DNA of 64,000 nucleotides from Myxococcales bacterium. GTDB taxonomy: Bacteria; Myxococcota_A; Polyangia; Polyangiales; Polyangiaceae. Of this stretch, positions 1-8,691 are shown in pieces. Position 1 is the first letter of the stretch, and each line of letters starts with the position of its first letter. Both the position numbers and the translations under genes were made by a program. A model generated the notes under the pieces. It was not told the DNA's origin. It did no database searches and worked only from the letters and a program-made list of their open reading frames with translations. The stretch lies in contig JADJQX010000006.1 in assembly GCA_016712525.1 (NCBI GenBank), positions 434,001 through 498,000 on the forward strand, written 5' to 3'.

Positions 1-230
1 GGGTGCGCGTAGGGCGATACGAGACGATGCGTGCCATCCCTTCGCCCAGTGCAACCCGGGTGCCATCGGAGGATCGCGAGCCGCGCGGTGCTCGGGTGCG
101 CGCCGAGTCGCGCTCGAGCCGTTTTCTCCGCGCGGACGAGGGGTCGAGGGTGGCGAGAGAGCGGGGCGCGACCGGGGCGCGCCCGGGTCCAGGGGCGTAC
201 GTGTCCTCTTCGTCCTGACCTCGCCGACCT

Positions 231-1247
231 TCAGGGCGACAGGATCGCTTCGCCGGGCGTGCGGGAACGTTCGAGCTCGTGGAGCTCGGACACCGCGCCG
301 ACGCCGCCGAGAGCCATCCCCGGATCGGCGAAGCTGCTCGCGGCCTTCAGGCTCACGTGGAAGTGATGGTGGTGGAAGAGGTACCAGCCGCGGCCCTGGT
401 CCGTGGTCTCGAACGTGATTCCCGACTTGGCGCGGCTGCACGCTTGGGTCGACAGGGTCCCCTCCGCGCAGATCTTCGCGAGCTCGGCCTGCACGAGCGG
501 GCCCACCTGGCCGTCTACGCCGATGATCCGCACGCGGGCGCTCTCGTAGAACGCGCCGAGCGCGAGCGCCGTCTTGTGGACGTCGAGATTGTCCGGTGCG
601 CCGACACAATGGTAGGCGTCGCGCCCACCCTCGAGGTACGGGCACACGGGGCGGAGGTTGTTGTTCGTGCCTCGCGCCTGGTAGTACGCGATGTCCATGT
701 CGTTGCCGTTCGTGTGGGTGCCTTGGGGGTGCCCCGGGCTCCCGACGGACGTCCCCGGGATGGCGCCATTCGCCTCGCTCATGTCCCCCAGGCCGAGCGG
801 CGCGCCGTTGCCCGTCCCGGGCTTGGCCTTGCACGCGACGAACGCGGTGACCCACTTCACGAGCATCACCAGGTCCTTCCGAGCGAAGCTCCGATACTGG
901 TTTTGCGTGGTCTCGCCGTTGAGTGGGTAGTTGTCGTATCCCGGTCCCTTGACGGGCTCGAAGGGCACGATTTTTCCGCACTCGGCCGCGCCGTCCGTGC
1001 AGTCGCGAGGGGGGAGCGCGCAGCCCCCGCCGTCGCTCCCGGGGCCCCCGTCGCGGGACGGCTCGCCGGGCTCGGGGGTGCTCGCGGCGGGTGAGGGCGT
1101 CGTGCTCGTGGCGCCGGACGGGGCGCTCGGCCCCGGCGTGCCGCTCGGGGCTTCGTCTCCCTCGGGCGCGGCCGAGCCGGAGGTGGAGCTGCACGCGCCG
1201 AGCGCGAGCACGAGGGTCGAGAGGGCGGCGATGGAACGGTGTCTCAC
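231..1247 (-). CDS. LAS-superfamily (MepA/M74-like) murein peptidase lipoprotein
   Basis: The N-terminus is a lipoprotein signal (Leu/Ala-rich core ending LALGAC), followed by a Ser/Pro/Gly-rich linker to about residue 75. The C-terminal domain carries zinc-ligand motifs of LAS peptidases: H178-x6-D185 within GTHTNGNDMD, and the H295-F-H297 pair in HHHHFHVSL. MepA, the penicillin-insensitive murein endopeptidase, has the same arrangement (HQSGLDADI and HFHVRL). By family it should cleave peptide cross-links in peptidoglycan, anchored by lipid in the envelope. It is monocistronic as far as seen. The overall fold call rests on these two motifs and their spacing; the rest of the domain is not recognisably MepA, so the exact bond cut is unknown. 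No gene is apparent in the 230 bases between its stop and the window start. Confidence 0.75.
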   Translation of the reverse strand: MRHRSIAALSTLVLALGACSSTSGSAAPEGDEAPSGTPGPSAPSGATSTTPSPAASTPEPGEPSRDGGPGSDGGGCALPPRDCTDGAAECGKIVPFEPVKGPGYDNYPLNGETTQNQYRSFARKDLVMLVKWVTAFVACKAKPGTGNGAPLGLGDMSEANGAIPGTSVGSPGHPQGTHTNGNDMDIAYYQARGTNNNLRPVCPYLEGGRDAYHCVGAPDNLDVHKTALALGAFYESARVRIIGVDGQVGPLVQAELAKICAEGTLSTQACSRAKSGITFETTDQGRGWYLFHHHHFHVSLKAASSFADPGMALGGVGAVSELHELERSRTPGEAILSP

Positions 1248-1312
1248 GGTGTACCTCGAGGCTTGATGACCGCGGCGACCGCGGTCGGGACGATATGCGG
1301 GGGGCGGGCGTT

Positions 1313-2074
1313 CTACCCGCGGGAGATTCGGTCACGGGCCGTCGCGGCGATCTCTCGGGCCTCGCGACGGATGGCGTCCTCGAACGCGTCGTCGCCGGTC
1401 GGCGCGGGGACCCTGGCCTCGAACCGCTCGATGGCCGCAGCGCCCCGAGGGTCCGCGAGCTCGCCCAGGCTCGCGACGATGCGCGACTCGACGTGAAGCG
1501 GGAGGTCCGCCGCGTCGAGGGCTTCGACGAGAGCCTTCGCGGAGCTCGGGTGGCGCACCTTCCCGAGCTCTTCGGCCAGGATGGAGACGTTGCCGAGCGC
1601 GTCGGGGCTGTCGCGCCTCCTCTCGGCCGCGAGCCACGACGCGAGTCGCTCGCCGATGCGGGCCCGGTCGGCGTCGGATGCGCGTTCGGAGAGCCGAGAG
1701 AGCGCGCGGATGGCCTTCGCCGCCACGTATCCGTCGCTCGTGAGATCGGTCGCCGCGATGCGGGTCACGGCCGTCGGCACGTCCTCCCGGAGCGCGACGG
1801 CGATGGTTTCGAGCCCTCGCTCGCGTAGGTCGGGGGCCGCATCGTCGTTCGCGACGCTCGAGAGGTCGGGCTCGTCTCCCGACGGTGGGAGGGCTTCTGC
1901 CTTCTTCGTGTCGCCGCGCGCCAGCGTGCTGGTGTCGCCCTCGGACGCGGGCGCGGTGAGAGCCTTCAGGGGAGGAGGCCGCGAGGGCGCGAACCGCGCC
2001 CCTGCGATGGCGAAGCCGAGCGCCGCGACGAAGACGAGGCCCGCGCCCGCAGCGATGCGCACCTTCGAGGTCAC
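1313..2074 (-). CDS. Membrane-anchored HEAT-like repeat protein
   Basis: A 253-residue protein with one N-terminal hydrophobic segment (about residues 6–26, ending in Ala-Arg-Phe, no lipobox), a short polar linker, and an all-helical C-terminal two thirds. The helical part contains repeated Ala/Leu/Arg helices with the Asp/Pro turn patterns of HEAT-type repeats (for example the stretch around LSERASDADRARIGERL and the LGELADPRGAAAIERF segment). This suggests a protein-binding scaffold exposed in the periplasm. No catalytic motif is visible. It lies 2 bases from the stop of the lysozyme gene upstream on the same strand, so the two may be co-transcribed. Function is unknown. Confidence 0.7.
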   Translation of the reverse strand: MTSKVRIAAGAGLVFVAALGFAIAGARFAPSRPPPLKALTAPASEGDTSTLARGDTKKAEALPPSGDEPDLSSVANDDAAPDLRERGLETIAVALREDVPTAVTRIAATDLTSDGYVAAKAIRALSRLSERASDADRARIGERLASWLAAERRRDSPDALGNVSILAEELGKVRHPSSAKALVEALDAADLPLHVESRIVASLGELADPRGAAAIERFEARVPAPTGDDAFEDAIRREAREIAATARDRISRG

Positions 2075-2075
2075 G

Positions 2076-2687
2076 TCAGCATCCGGCGCGTTGGCAGTAG
2101 GCCGAGTACATTTGCGACATGCTCTTGCTCGGCTGCCCGTAGCGCCCGGGTGGGAGCGACGCCCACTCGTACGAGACGCGGTTCATCAGGTTCGCGAACT
2201 CGGTCGCGCTCATCGGGCGAGACGTCGGTACGCTCCCGCCACGCCGCGAGACGAGCTTCATCGCGCCGCGCTCTTGGTTCCCCGGGTTGAACGTCGAGTA
2301 GCCGAGGCCCTTCCACGTCTTGTAGAGAAACTGGTAGCGCCCGGCCGCGGTCGAGCAGAGGCGCCCGGCGCAGATCGTCTGGTTCGGATGGCTCGTGCAG
2401 CTCGAGAAGCGGCGGTGCGTGAACATGATGTCGTAGCCGTCGTTCCCGCGGCCTTCGGTGCCCTCCGCGTAGGCGATCGCGTCGAGGAGCTTGGCGTGGA
2501 GGGTCGGGACGGCGCCCGCGGCGCGGCTCGCAGCGCAGCTCGCTGCGTTGACCTCTTGGGAGCTCTCGTCGACGTTGTCGGCGACCTCGTCGGTCTCCTC
2601 GTCCACCTCCGCGCTGCACCCCGTCGCGAACGCTCCGAGCACGAGCACGGTCGCCGCGGCGATACCCCACTTCTTGTCCAAGTTCAT
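2076..2687 (-). CDS. Lambda-R-like lysozyme (GH104) lipoprotein
   Basis: The C-terminal domain strongly resembles the phage lambda endolysin R (a GH104 lytic transglycosylase that cuts between MurNAc and GlcNAc): AIAYAEGTEG..GYD, then TAAGRYQFLYKTW, and near the end YEWASLPPGRYGQ, each in the order found in R. The predicted catalytic Glu is residue 75 in AEGTEG. The start was placed at an ATG preceded by GGAGGAGATC, which gives a lipoprotein signal ending LGAFATGC; an in-frame start 76 codons upstream has no such support. After the lipidated Cys comes an acidic Glu/Asp/Val linker. So a phage-type muralytic domain has been turned into an envelope lipoprotein of about 203 residues. It could act in wall remodelling or in attack on other cells. 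Confidence 0.85.
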   Translation of the reverse strand: MNLDKKWGIAAATVLVLGAFATGCSAEVDEETDEVADNVDESSQEVNAASCAASRAAGAVPTLHAKLLDAIAYAEGTEGRGNDGYDIMFTHRRFSSCTSHPNQTICAGRLCSTAAGRYQFLYKTWKGLGYSTFNPGNQERGAMKLVSRRGGSVPTSRPMSATEFANLMNRVSYEWASLPPGRYGQPSKSMSQMYSAYCQRAGC

Positions 2688-2858
2688 GGTGATCTCCTCC
2701 GCGGACCGCTTTTGCATTCGATGTGCCATGAGGCGCGACCTACGGTGAGCTGGCGAATACGGCGCGATCCGATTTGGCACCGAGGACGAAGGGGGTCCCC
2801 GTTCGGACACGTTCGGTCGCCGACCGCGTTCTCGGGGCCAGGCGCCTCGTCGCACGGC

Positions 2859-3212
2859 GTGGCCTTCGAGACCTTTGGCCTGCATACGGTCGACGACACC
2901 GATCTTCACTTTCACGTCCGCTTCGAGGGGGACGTGCTCGCTGTGCGCACGGACAAGGGCGTCGTCGTCACGACCGTCCGAGTCAAGGGCGAGGAGAAGG
3001 CCTTACCGCGGACCGTCACGTATGCTCTCGAGTCCCTCACGTGGATCGACGGAGCTAGCCCGCCGAGGCTCGTGGCGAGGGTTCGCGAACATCGGATCAC
3101 GGAGACTTACGTGGCCCCCGAGGGCACCGCGCCGGGACGGACCGAGACGGCCTCCAACACCTCTACGACCGTGGTGACCTGCTCGTTCGGCGCGTCCGTT
3201 CGCTGCCAGTAG
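2859..3212 (+). CDS. Possible small protein or gene remnant (uncertain)
   Basis: An open frame of about 117 residues that reads like protein in composition (HFHVRFEGDVLAV, VVVTTVRVKGEE, YALESLTWIDG: alternating beta-type pattern) and uses G/C-ending codons. No good start exists: the nearest choice is a GTG at the left end without a clear ribosome-binding site, and the frame continues upstream without resemblance to protein. It lies divergent to the lysozyme gene. It is either a short real gene or the 3' part of a decayed one. No family is recognised. Confidence 0.3.
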   Translation: MAFETFGLHTVDDTDLHFHVRFEGDVLAVRTDKGVVVTTVRVKGEEKALPRTVTYALESLTWIDGASPPRLVARVREHRITETYVAPEGTAPGRTETASNTSTTVVTCSFGASVRCQ

Positions 3213-3391
3213 GCGATCTTTGGGCAGTGCGCATCGACGCCGACGCCCACCGCAGCTGGCTCGGGCGGCCTCCTGGCGCCCGCGGCCGCTCGTCGAAGGC
3301 CGGGCTGCGCTGACGAAGGCTCGCTCCGAAGTCCTCGGCCGCACGCGGGCCGCGCCCCATCGCAAGAGCGCTCCGCGAACGCAGCCCGCGC

Positions 3392-4378
3392 TCACCGCGT
3401 CGGCGGGGGGAACGACTTGCAGGCCTCGCCGAACTTGTCGAGCGCGTCCTTCAGGGCGAGCGAGAGATCGCCGTCGCAGATGCTGCTGAAGACGGCGTTC
3501 TTCCCCGCGGTCGAGACGAATGTCCCGAGGCGCTTCGCCTCGGCGGCCGCGCCGAACGACGACTGGCACTGCGTCTTGCCGGCGATGACGGCGGTGGCCC
3601 AGCGCGCGCGATCGCCCTTCAGGCCGTCGAGGAAGGTGACGTAGCTCTCGGGCCTCTCGGCCCCCGGCCCCTCGCAGAGATCGCCGAAGCCCTCGCTGAG
3701 CTGGTTCGCCTTGAAGGAGCAGTCGTCCTCGTCGGTCAGGAAGACGACGGCGAGGAGCGCGTCGTCACGCAAGAAGCCGGCGTTCGTGCCGTCCTTCATG
3801 CGATCGTCGAGGCCGAGCCGCATCGCCTCGAGCGGCATCTCCTCGCTCGGCCCGCTCGTGCCCACCTTGGCGCGGCACGGGAAGAAGTTGCCGGCCTCGC
3901 CGCGCTCGAGCCACCGCTTGGGCCCGCCGCAGTTGTTGCGGAACTTGCCGTCGTCGCCCTTCTCGGGTGGCGTCGGGATGCCGAGCACGACGAGGCTGTA
4001 GCTCTTGCCGGTGGTCGTCACGGCGACGCGGTAGTCGAGCGGCTTGCCGGTGCCCGACGTGGTCGCGTCGAGCACGGAGACGAACTTGGGGAAGTTCGTC
4101 GCGAGGTTCGCCTGCTCTTCCCCCATGCTGCCCGAGTCGTCGATGACGAACACGATGTCCATCTTCTCGCAGCCCTTCCCGGACGGCGGCGCGCCCGTGT
4201 CCGCGCCTGGATCGAAGGTGCCCGTGGGCCCGCCGTCTCCGGTCGGAGCGGCGCCGTTCGGGTTCGTCGTGTCGTCGTAGACGGTGCGCTGAGACGACGA
4301 GCCACACGCGGCGAGCGCGACGGCGCCGAGCGTGACGACGAGGCAAGGGACGAGGCGGGGCAGGGCGAACGAGCTCAT
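3392..4378 (-). CDS. von Willebrand factor A domain lipoprotein
   Basis: A signal sequence ends in a lipobox (ALAACG), followed by a Thr/Pro/Asp/Gly-rich linker. A VWA domain begins near residue 75 with DIVFVIDDSGSMG: D80-x-S82-x-S84 is the metal-ion-dependent adhesion site, and later the TDEDD segment supplies further acidic residues. VWA lipoproteins of this kind bind proteins or surfaces through a coordinated divalent metal; partners are unknown. Several Cys residues (KGCEKMD, NNCGGPKRW, DDCSF, DLCEG, TQCQSS, SICDGD) suggest disulfides, which fits export. It stands alone; neither neighbour is close on the same strand. The family call is secure, the biological role is not. Confidence 0.85.
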   Translation of the reverse strand: MSSFALPRLVPCLVVTLGAVALAACGSSSQRTVYDDTTNPNGAAPTGDGGPTGTFDPGADTGAPPSGKGCEKMDIVFVIDDSGSMGEEQANLATNFPKFVSVLDATTSGTGKPLDYRVAVTTTGKSYSLVVLGIPTPPEKGDDGKFRNNCGGPKRWLERGEAGNFFPCRAKVGTSGPSEEMPLEAMRLGLDDRMKDGTNAGFLRDDALLAVVFLTDEDDCSFKANQLSEGFGDLCEGPGAERPESYVTFLDGLKGDRARWATAVIAGKTQCQSSFGAAAEAKRLGTFVSTAGKNAVFSSICDGDLSLALKDALDKFGEACKSFPPPTR

Positions 4379-4661
4379 GCCTCTTCGGATACCACGACGA
4401 CCGCCTCGAGTGCTCCTTTGCGTAGGCGCGCGTGGAGGGGCGTCACGCCGAGGACGGAAGGTGTCTCCCTACGTGAGCCCGCCAGGACTCACGCCGTCCT
4501 AGGGCCCACGTTTGCCTCGGCCCCGACAGGGGCGACGCGCGTGATGACCGCCTCGCCCTCGTGGCTCCTCGGATACCTGAAGCGCGAAGAGACTCGATCG
4601 ACGGGCTGCCGGTATCGGCCCATGCGTTCGCGCACGGCCCTCGAGGCACCGAGCCGAGCGC

Positions 4662-5546
4662 TCAGCGACGGGCCGTGCAGCGCATGACGTCGACGTAGCG
4701 GACCGGGGTGATACGCGGCCGTGTGACGTCGTGGGCTCGCAGCCAGGCCGCTCGGAACGTCGCCATCTTCGCGGGGTCCACGTTCTGGGTATTCGGAACG
4801 TAGAAGTGGGTAAAGAAGGTCGTCGCCGTGTCGTTGCTCGCGGCGCTCTCGAGCGTGCTCGGGAGATTCGCGTTCACGGGGAGCACCGGGCTGTCATAGC
4901 CGTTCACGCCGACCGTGTTCCACCCATTGGAGTGGATGCCTCGCTGGTAGAGCAGGCCCGCGCGCCTCACGCCATCGAGGTACGCGGAGCTCGCTCCGCA
5001 CGGCGACGAGAACACCTGGGGGCTCACGCCGAAGCTCCGGAGCTCCGCCACGTTCGTGAGCACGTCCTGGGTGCGGTTCGGACCTCGGCAGTTGTGGTCG
5101 GTGCCGTGCGGCTCGACGGCGACGCCGCGACGCCGCAGCGCGATCACGAGCTCGCGGACGGACATCGAGCGGACGGGACGGCCTTGAGCGTCTCGGATCT
5201 GGAACTTCTTGCCGCCGTCACGGCCGTCGACGAAGACGGTGATCGGCGAGACGTTGCCGAGCCCCGCGAACCTTCGGTCGTTTTTGAAATCGATCGCCAT
5301 GCGGTCGATCTCCGCGAGCACATCGAGCGCCTCGTCCGCGTGGTCCACGGTGAAGGCGAGCTTTCCGCCGGGTGCGTTGCAGGCGACGAGGGCGTCCTCG
5401 GAGGTGTCGGCCGGCACCTCGTCCGCGTCGTCAGCGGTCTCGGCCGCGCAGCCCGGAAGTGCGAGCGAGGCCGCGAGCGCAGAAGCCATGAGGATGAACG
5501 GAGCAAGAGACGCGAGCGAGGAGTGGGCGGGGTGGGCGGCATTCAT
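4662..5546 (-). CDS. Polysaccharide-deacetylase-fold lipoprotein
   Basis: The start chosen gives a typical lipoprotein signal (MNAAHPAHSS...LALPGCAAE), with an AAAGG-type ribosome-binding site upstream; a longer in-frame start exists but would put about 50 Arg-rich residues before the signal. The mature protein begins with an acidic Thr/Asp/Glu linker. The body has features of the NodB-like fold: FTVDHAD near the first strand, HGTDHN at the position of the His-x3-His metal motif, and a SPCGASSAYLDGVRRAGL segment that parallels the PCG-x-AG segment of the other deacetylase-like protein about 3.1 kb away. The Asp-Asp pair of active deacetylases is not evident, so activity is uncertain. Confidence 0.65.
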   Translation of the reverse strand: MNAAHPAHSSLASLAPFILMASALAASLALPGCAAETADDADEVPADTSEDALVACNAPGGKLAFTVDHADEALDVLAEIDRMAIDFKNDRRFAGLGNVSPITVFVDGRDGGKKFQIRDAQGRPVRSMSVRELVIALRRRGVAVEPHGTDHNCRGPNRTQDVLTNVAELRSFGVSPQVFSSPCGASSAYLDGVRRAGLLYQRGIHSNGWNTVGVNGYDSPVLPVNANLPSTLESAASNDTATTFFTHFYVPNTQNVDPAKMATFRAAWLRAHDVTRPRITPVRYVDVMRCTARR

Positions 5547-5905
5547 ACCTTTGCCCACTCGCAAGCGGCGTTCCAAGAGACGAGCGAGGCTTTGCCGCGC
5601 GTGCAGGCCCATCGGAGGACGTTGGGCGTCCTCGGTCGAGTCGCGCGACGTCCTCCGCATGCTCCGACGGCAGACGTCGAAGAACACGAACGACGTACGC
5701 ACGAGGGTTCATGAACCTGGTCGAGAACACGCTCTTCCGTGAGCTCGGTCAGCGCAAGACGATGCCGTTCATGATCGAGGTGACCGGCCGTTCGCTGACG
5801 CAGGCGGACCTGCCCCCGGGCGTCTTCGTTGCTCCGCCGAGGCCGTGGCGGTAATGCGATGGGGCGGCGAGCGGGCGTTGCGCGATTGGGGACGAGCCTC
5901 TCGTC
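5547..5905. other. Intergenic stretch with a possible short coding remnant
   Basis: No full gene fits here. The only protein-like signal is an open frame of 47 codons on the plus strand (described separately). The left half contains no repeats or hairpins that I can see and probably carries the promoter of the minus-strand deacetylase-like gene. Confidence 0.4.
5711..5854 (+). pseudogene. 47-codon protein-like remnant
   Basis: An ATG-initiated frame reads MNLVENTLFRELGQRKTM, then PFMIEVTGRSLTQADLPPG and an Ala-Pro-Pro-Arg C-terminus. The residues have a globular look rather than the Arg/Ala-rich look of shadow frames, but the length and lack of a ribosome-binding site argue for a leftover fragment of a longer gene. 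The parent family is not recognised. It could also be a true small protein. Confidence 0.3.
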
Positions 5906-7057
5906 TCAAGGGCACTTCGCGTAGTCGCCTGCGTCGGCGCACCCCGAGGGGGGCGGAGAGGGCGGCGCTTCGGCCCCGAGGCGCGCAGCCACGCCCGAGG
6001 CCTCGAACACGAACGACATGGAGTCGCACGTGGGCACGACCTGCGACACGATCTGCGTCGGGAGGTCCAACGCTGCGCACACCTTCGTCTTCACGAACGC
6101 GAGGTTCGGCGCGTCGAGACAGACCGGCGGCAGCTCGGGGCGGGGGCGCCGCTCCCCGAAGACGCGGAGCACGTCACGCGCCGAAATTCGGCCGGCGATC
6201 CGGGCGCTCTGGATCTTTCGAGGGGAACCGGCCACGAGGCGACCCACGAGCAGCACGTCGTACATGGATATCGTGACCGGCCCAGGAGTGAGCACGAGGA
6301 CGTCGAACTGCGCGACCAGGACGCCACCGCGGACCCACGCCCTGTTGGTGCGCACCTTGGGCACCCCACCGACGACGATCGATTCGGTGCTGCGCGACCA
6401 TACGTCGCAGCCTCCGTAGCCGGGGAGCACCTTGCCGCCGTCGGCGAGCCCCGCGTCGACGACGGTGCCCGTTGGACAGGGCACTTGGGGCTCGGTGCCC
6501 GGTGAATCGTAGACGGCCACCTCGACCGCGTCGTCGTCGGGGGCGCCCGAATATTGGGTGATCTGGACGAGCGTCGCCGCGCGGCCTTCGCGGACCGAGT
6601 CGTCGTACCCGATGTCGAGTGGCTTCCCGCCGAGCAAGAGCGACTCGGCGAGCGCGGCTGCCGCGTTGTCCCGGCCCCCTTCGCCGTCGCACGCGGTCGC
6701 CGTTCCTTGAGGTGGCAAGCACGAGGGGGCGGAGAGCGCGCCCGCGTCGGGGGCGCAGGTGCATCGACCATCGAGATCGAAGCCTTCGGCGCGGCTCGTC
6801 GAGAGCTTGAACGTGTCGAACGCGAACACGAGCTCGTCTCCTCCCGGCGCCGAGCGCTCCGTGGGTCGCGCCGGAGGTGCGACGAGCTCACATCCCAGCG
6901 GGGTGGTGGCGTCGGGCGTCGGGCCCGCGTCGGGCGTCGGGCCCGCGTCGGGCGATGGGCCCGCGTCGCCGATCGCGAGCGTGTCGGCGTCGAAGAGGTA
7001 CGCGCACCCGGCCCCCGCGAGCAGCGCCGAGACCAGCAATGTGGCGGGGAGCCGCAT
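5906..7057 (-). CDS. Lipoprotein of unknown function with Asp-Ala-Gly-Pro repeats
   Basis: A lipoprotein signal (MRLPATLLVSALLAGAGCAY) precedes a short run of PDAGPT repeats encoded by an 18-bp tandem DNA repeat, typical of surface lipoproteins in this group. The following roughly 330 residues are beta-rich (VEVAVYDSPG, VLVAQFDVLVLTPGPVTISMYD) with scattered Cys pairs (CELV, RCTCAPD, CLPP, CDGEG, PCPTG, GCDVW, CLDA, CAALD, CDSM) that suggest disulfides in the periplasm or at the surface. No catalytic motif or known family is recognised. The start was set at the ATG directly before the signal peptide rather than at a longer one eight codons upstream. Confidence 0.7.
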   Translation of the reverse strand: MRLPATLLVSALLAGAGCAYLFDADTLAIGDAGPSPDAGPTPDAGPTPDATTPLGCELVAPPARPTERSAPGGDELVFAFDTFKLSTSRAEGFDLDGRCTCAPDAGALSAPSCLPPQGTATACDGEGGRDNAAAALAESLLLGGKPLDIGYDDSVREGRAATLVQITQYSGAPDDDAVEVAVYDSPGTEPQVPCPTGTVVDAGLADGGKVLPGYGGCDVWSRSTESIVVGGVPKVRTNRAWVRGGVLVAQFDVLVLTPGPVTISMYDVLLVGRLVAGSPRKIQSARIAGRISARDVLRVFGERRPRPELPPVCLDAPNLAFVKTKVCAALDLPTQIVSQVVPTCDSMSFVFEASGVAARLGAEAPPSPPPSGCADAGDYAKCP

Positions 7058-7185
7058 CGCCTCAGAATACCAGCGCTGCACCGGGACGCGTAGTCTTCAC
7101 CGTGGGTCGCAGGAGATACGACACGACGGTGAGCCCTCCGGCGACGATGGCGACCCCGATCGCCACCGTTGGTGGGTCCGCGGCC

Positions 7186-8313
7186 TCAGCGTCCGCGGAG
7201 GATCGTCCGAAAGCGCTCGACGACCTGAGCCGACTCGTTGCCCGTCCGTTGCGACACGCTGGCCGTTCGCCCCATGTAGGAGAAAAAGTGCAGGTTCTCC
7301 GCATCTCCGCCCGTTCCTACGACGGCCGTCGAGATGGGCGACGTGAACTGGAAGCGGTTCCCGGGAGGGAGCAGCACGAGCTCGCTCGGGGTCTCGTGGC
7401 ACTCGACGCAGCCCATCGTGTTCGGCGTGTGGAAGCGCGGGTTCTCGACGCGGAGCGCCGCGTCCCTGCGCGAGTCGTCGAACGCGGGGAGCTTCATGAA
7501 GTTGTCCGCGTGGGAGCTCGCGGGGGTCACGGTGCTCCCGTCGAGGAGCTGGGTCGTGCTCCCGACCGTCGTGATGGTCGCGGCCGTGGGGAGCCCACGA
7601 TCGACGTCGAATTGCCCGAAGGTCCACTTCTTCGGCCTCCCCGCGCCGCGACCGAAGAAGGTCACCTTCACGAGATTCTGCGCCCCAGCGAGCTCCTTCA
7701 CCCTCGCGGTGACGACGCGCGCGAACGCGCCTTGCATTCCCTCGCGTGCCGCGACGGGGTGTACGCCGAGGCTCGAGGGGGCGCGGCCTCCCGACGCCTT
7801 GCGCGCGCGCACGATCGTGTCGAGCAGCGAGAGGACCTCGGTTCGGGTGAGGCGGTAAAAGGCGTGCACGGCCCCGTCGACCATTCCGCCCGTGCCCGAG
7901 GGCTGGAAGACGAGCCTCACCTCCGCGAGACACGCCGGGACGACATCCGTCCCGAGCCGTCCCGAACAAGGGTCGAGTCGGAGGCCGACGAGATTCGCGC
8001 CCGCGTAGTACAACCGGCCGGAGGTGAGCCCCGCGGTCGAGAAGTCCAGGCGCGAAGGCAGGGCGTCTACCACCGACTCCGGGAGGAATGCTCCGCCTCG
8101 TCCCACCGTGCTCGCCGTGAGGTGCCCCGCGCTCGAGCCGGTCGGCGCGGGGAAAAGCACGGACACGTCACTCGTGGTGAGGCTCGCGGCGTCCTTCGCG
8201 CGGAGCTCGTCTTCGGTCTCGGTCGCGTCGGTGTCTTCGGTCTCGGCCGCACAACCGACCGCTGAAGCAGCGAAGAGGAGGGCGAGAAGGGCTCGGGTAG
8301 CGATCGTCGACAT
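7186..8313 (-). CDS. Mono-haem c-type lipoprotein of unknown function
   Basis: Signal peptide with lipobox (ASAVGCAAE), then an acidic Thr/Glu/Asp linker ending in ETEDELR. The body is about 330 residues. A single c-type haem attachment site, C302-VE-C305-H306, sits in the C-terminal third in the context NTMGCVECHETPSE, so haem would be attached in the periplasm. An upstream central region (LTRTEVLSLLDTIVRARK) is helical. Known multi-domain families with one CxxCH in such a place include haem-containing secreted proteins of Myxococcota, but I cannot assign a reaction. It is divergent from the deacetylase gene to the right across a 378-base gap. Confidence 0.7.
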   Translation of the reverse strand: MSTIATRALLALLFAASAVGCAAETEDTDATETEDELRAKDAASLTTSDVSVLFPAPTGSSAGHLTASTVGRGGAFLPESVVDALPSRLDFSTAGLTSGRLYYAGANLVGLRLDPCSGRLGTDVVPACLAEVRLVFQPSGTGGMVDGAVHAFYRLTRTEVLSLLDTIVRARKASGGRAPSSLGVHPVAAREGMQGAFARVVTARVKELAGAQNLVKVTFFGRGAGRPKKWTFGQFDVDRGLPTAATITTVGSTTQLLDGSTVTPASSHADNFMKLPAFDDSRRDAALRVENPRFHTPNTMGCVECHETPSELVLLPPGNRFQFTSPISTAVVGTGGDAENLHFFSYMGRTASVSQRTGNESAQVVERFRTILRGR

Positions 8314-8691
8314 GAGGTGCTCTCCACGATGTGCGCGCTCCGAATCGGAGCGCGTCGTACGCCACCGTGCATGTCGTATGCCGTGGGATGAATGGCTCCC
8401 GGACGCCGCTCTCCGTGCGGATACGACTCCAGGTGGTCCCTCCGGGTCCGGGCGAGGACAGCACGAGTCCTCGTTCGCCGCCTAATGGCGCGAGCCGCAG
8501 CCATCGCTCCTCATGGGTGTGCTCGCCGGCGTCGACGGCGGTTCGACCACGAGTGGCTGTGACGACAGCGCCGACCGCCCTACGCCGTCCTCCGATGGAC
8601 CGCCCATGTCCTTGTGGGTCGCCGGAGGGAAGGGGCGTGGGGAGAAGCTCCCGACGCTGCCGTGGAACACCGATTGCTTAGGCGGCGCGAG
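8314..8691. other. Divergent intergenic region, no gene seen
   Basis: This gap separates two divergent lipoprotein genes and should hold both promoters. I see no convincing short gene, hairpin or repeat. Open frames across it have shadow-type composition. Confidence 0.4.

Noticed and set aside
288..400. A His-tag-like HHHHFH segment in the LAS peptidase
   Set aside because: It is the natural zinc-ligand region with the HFH motif; not an artefact of cloning.
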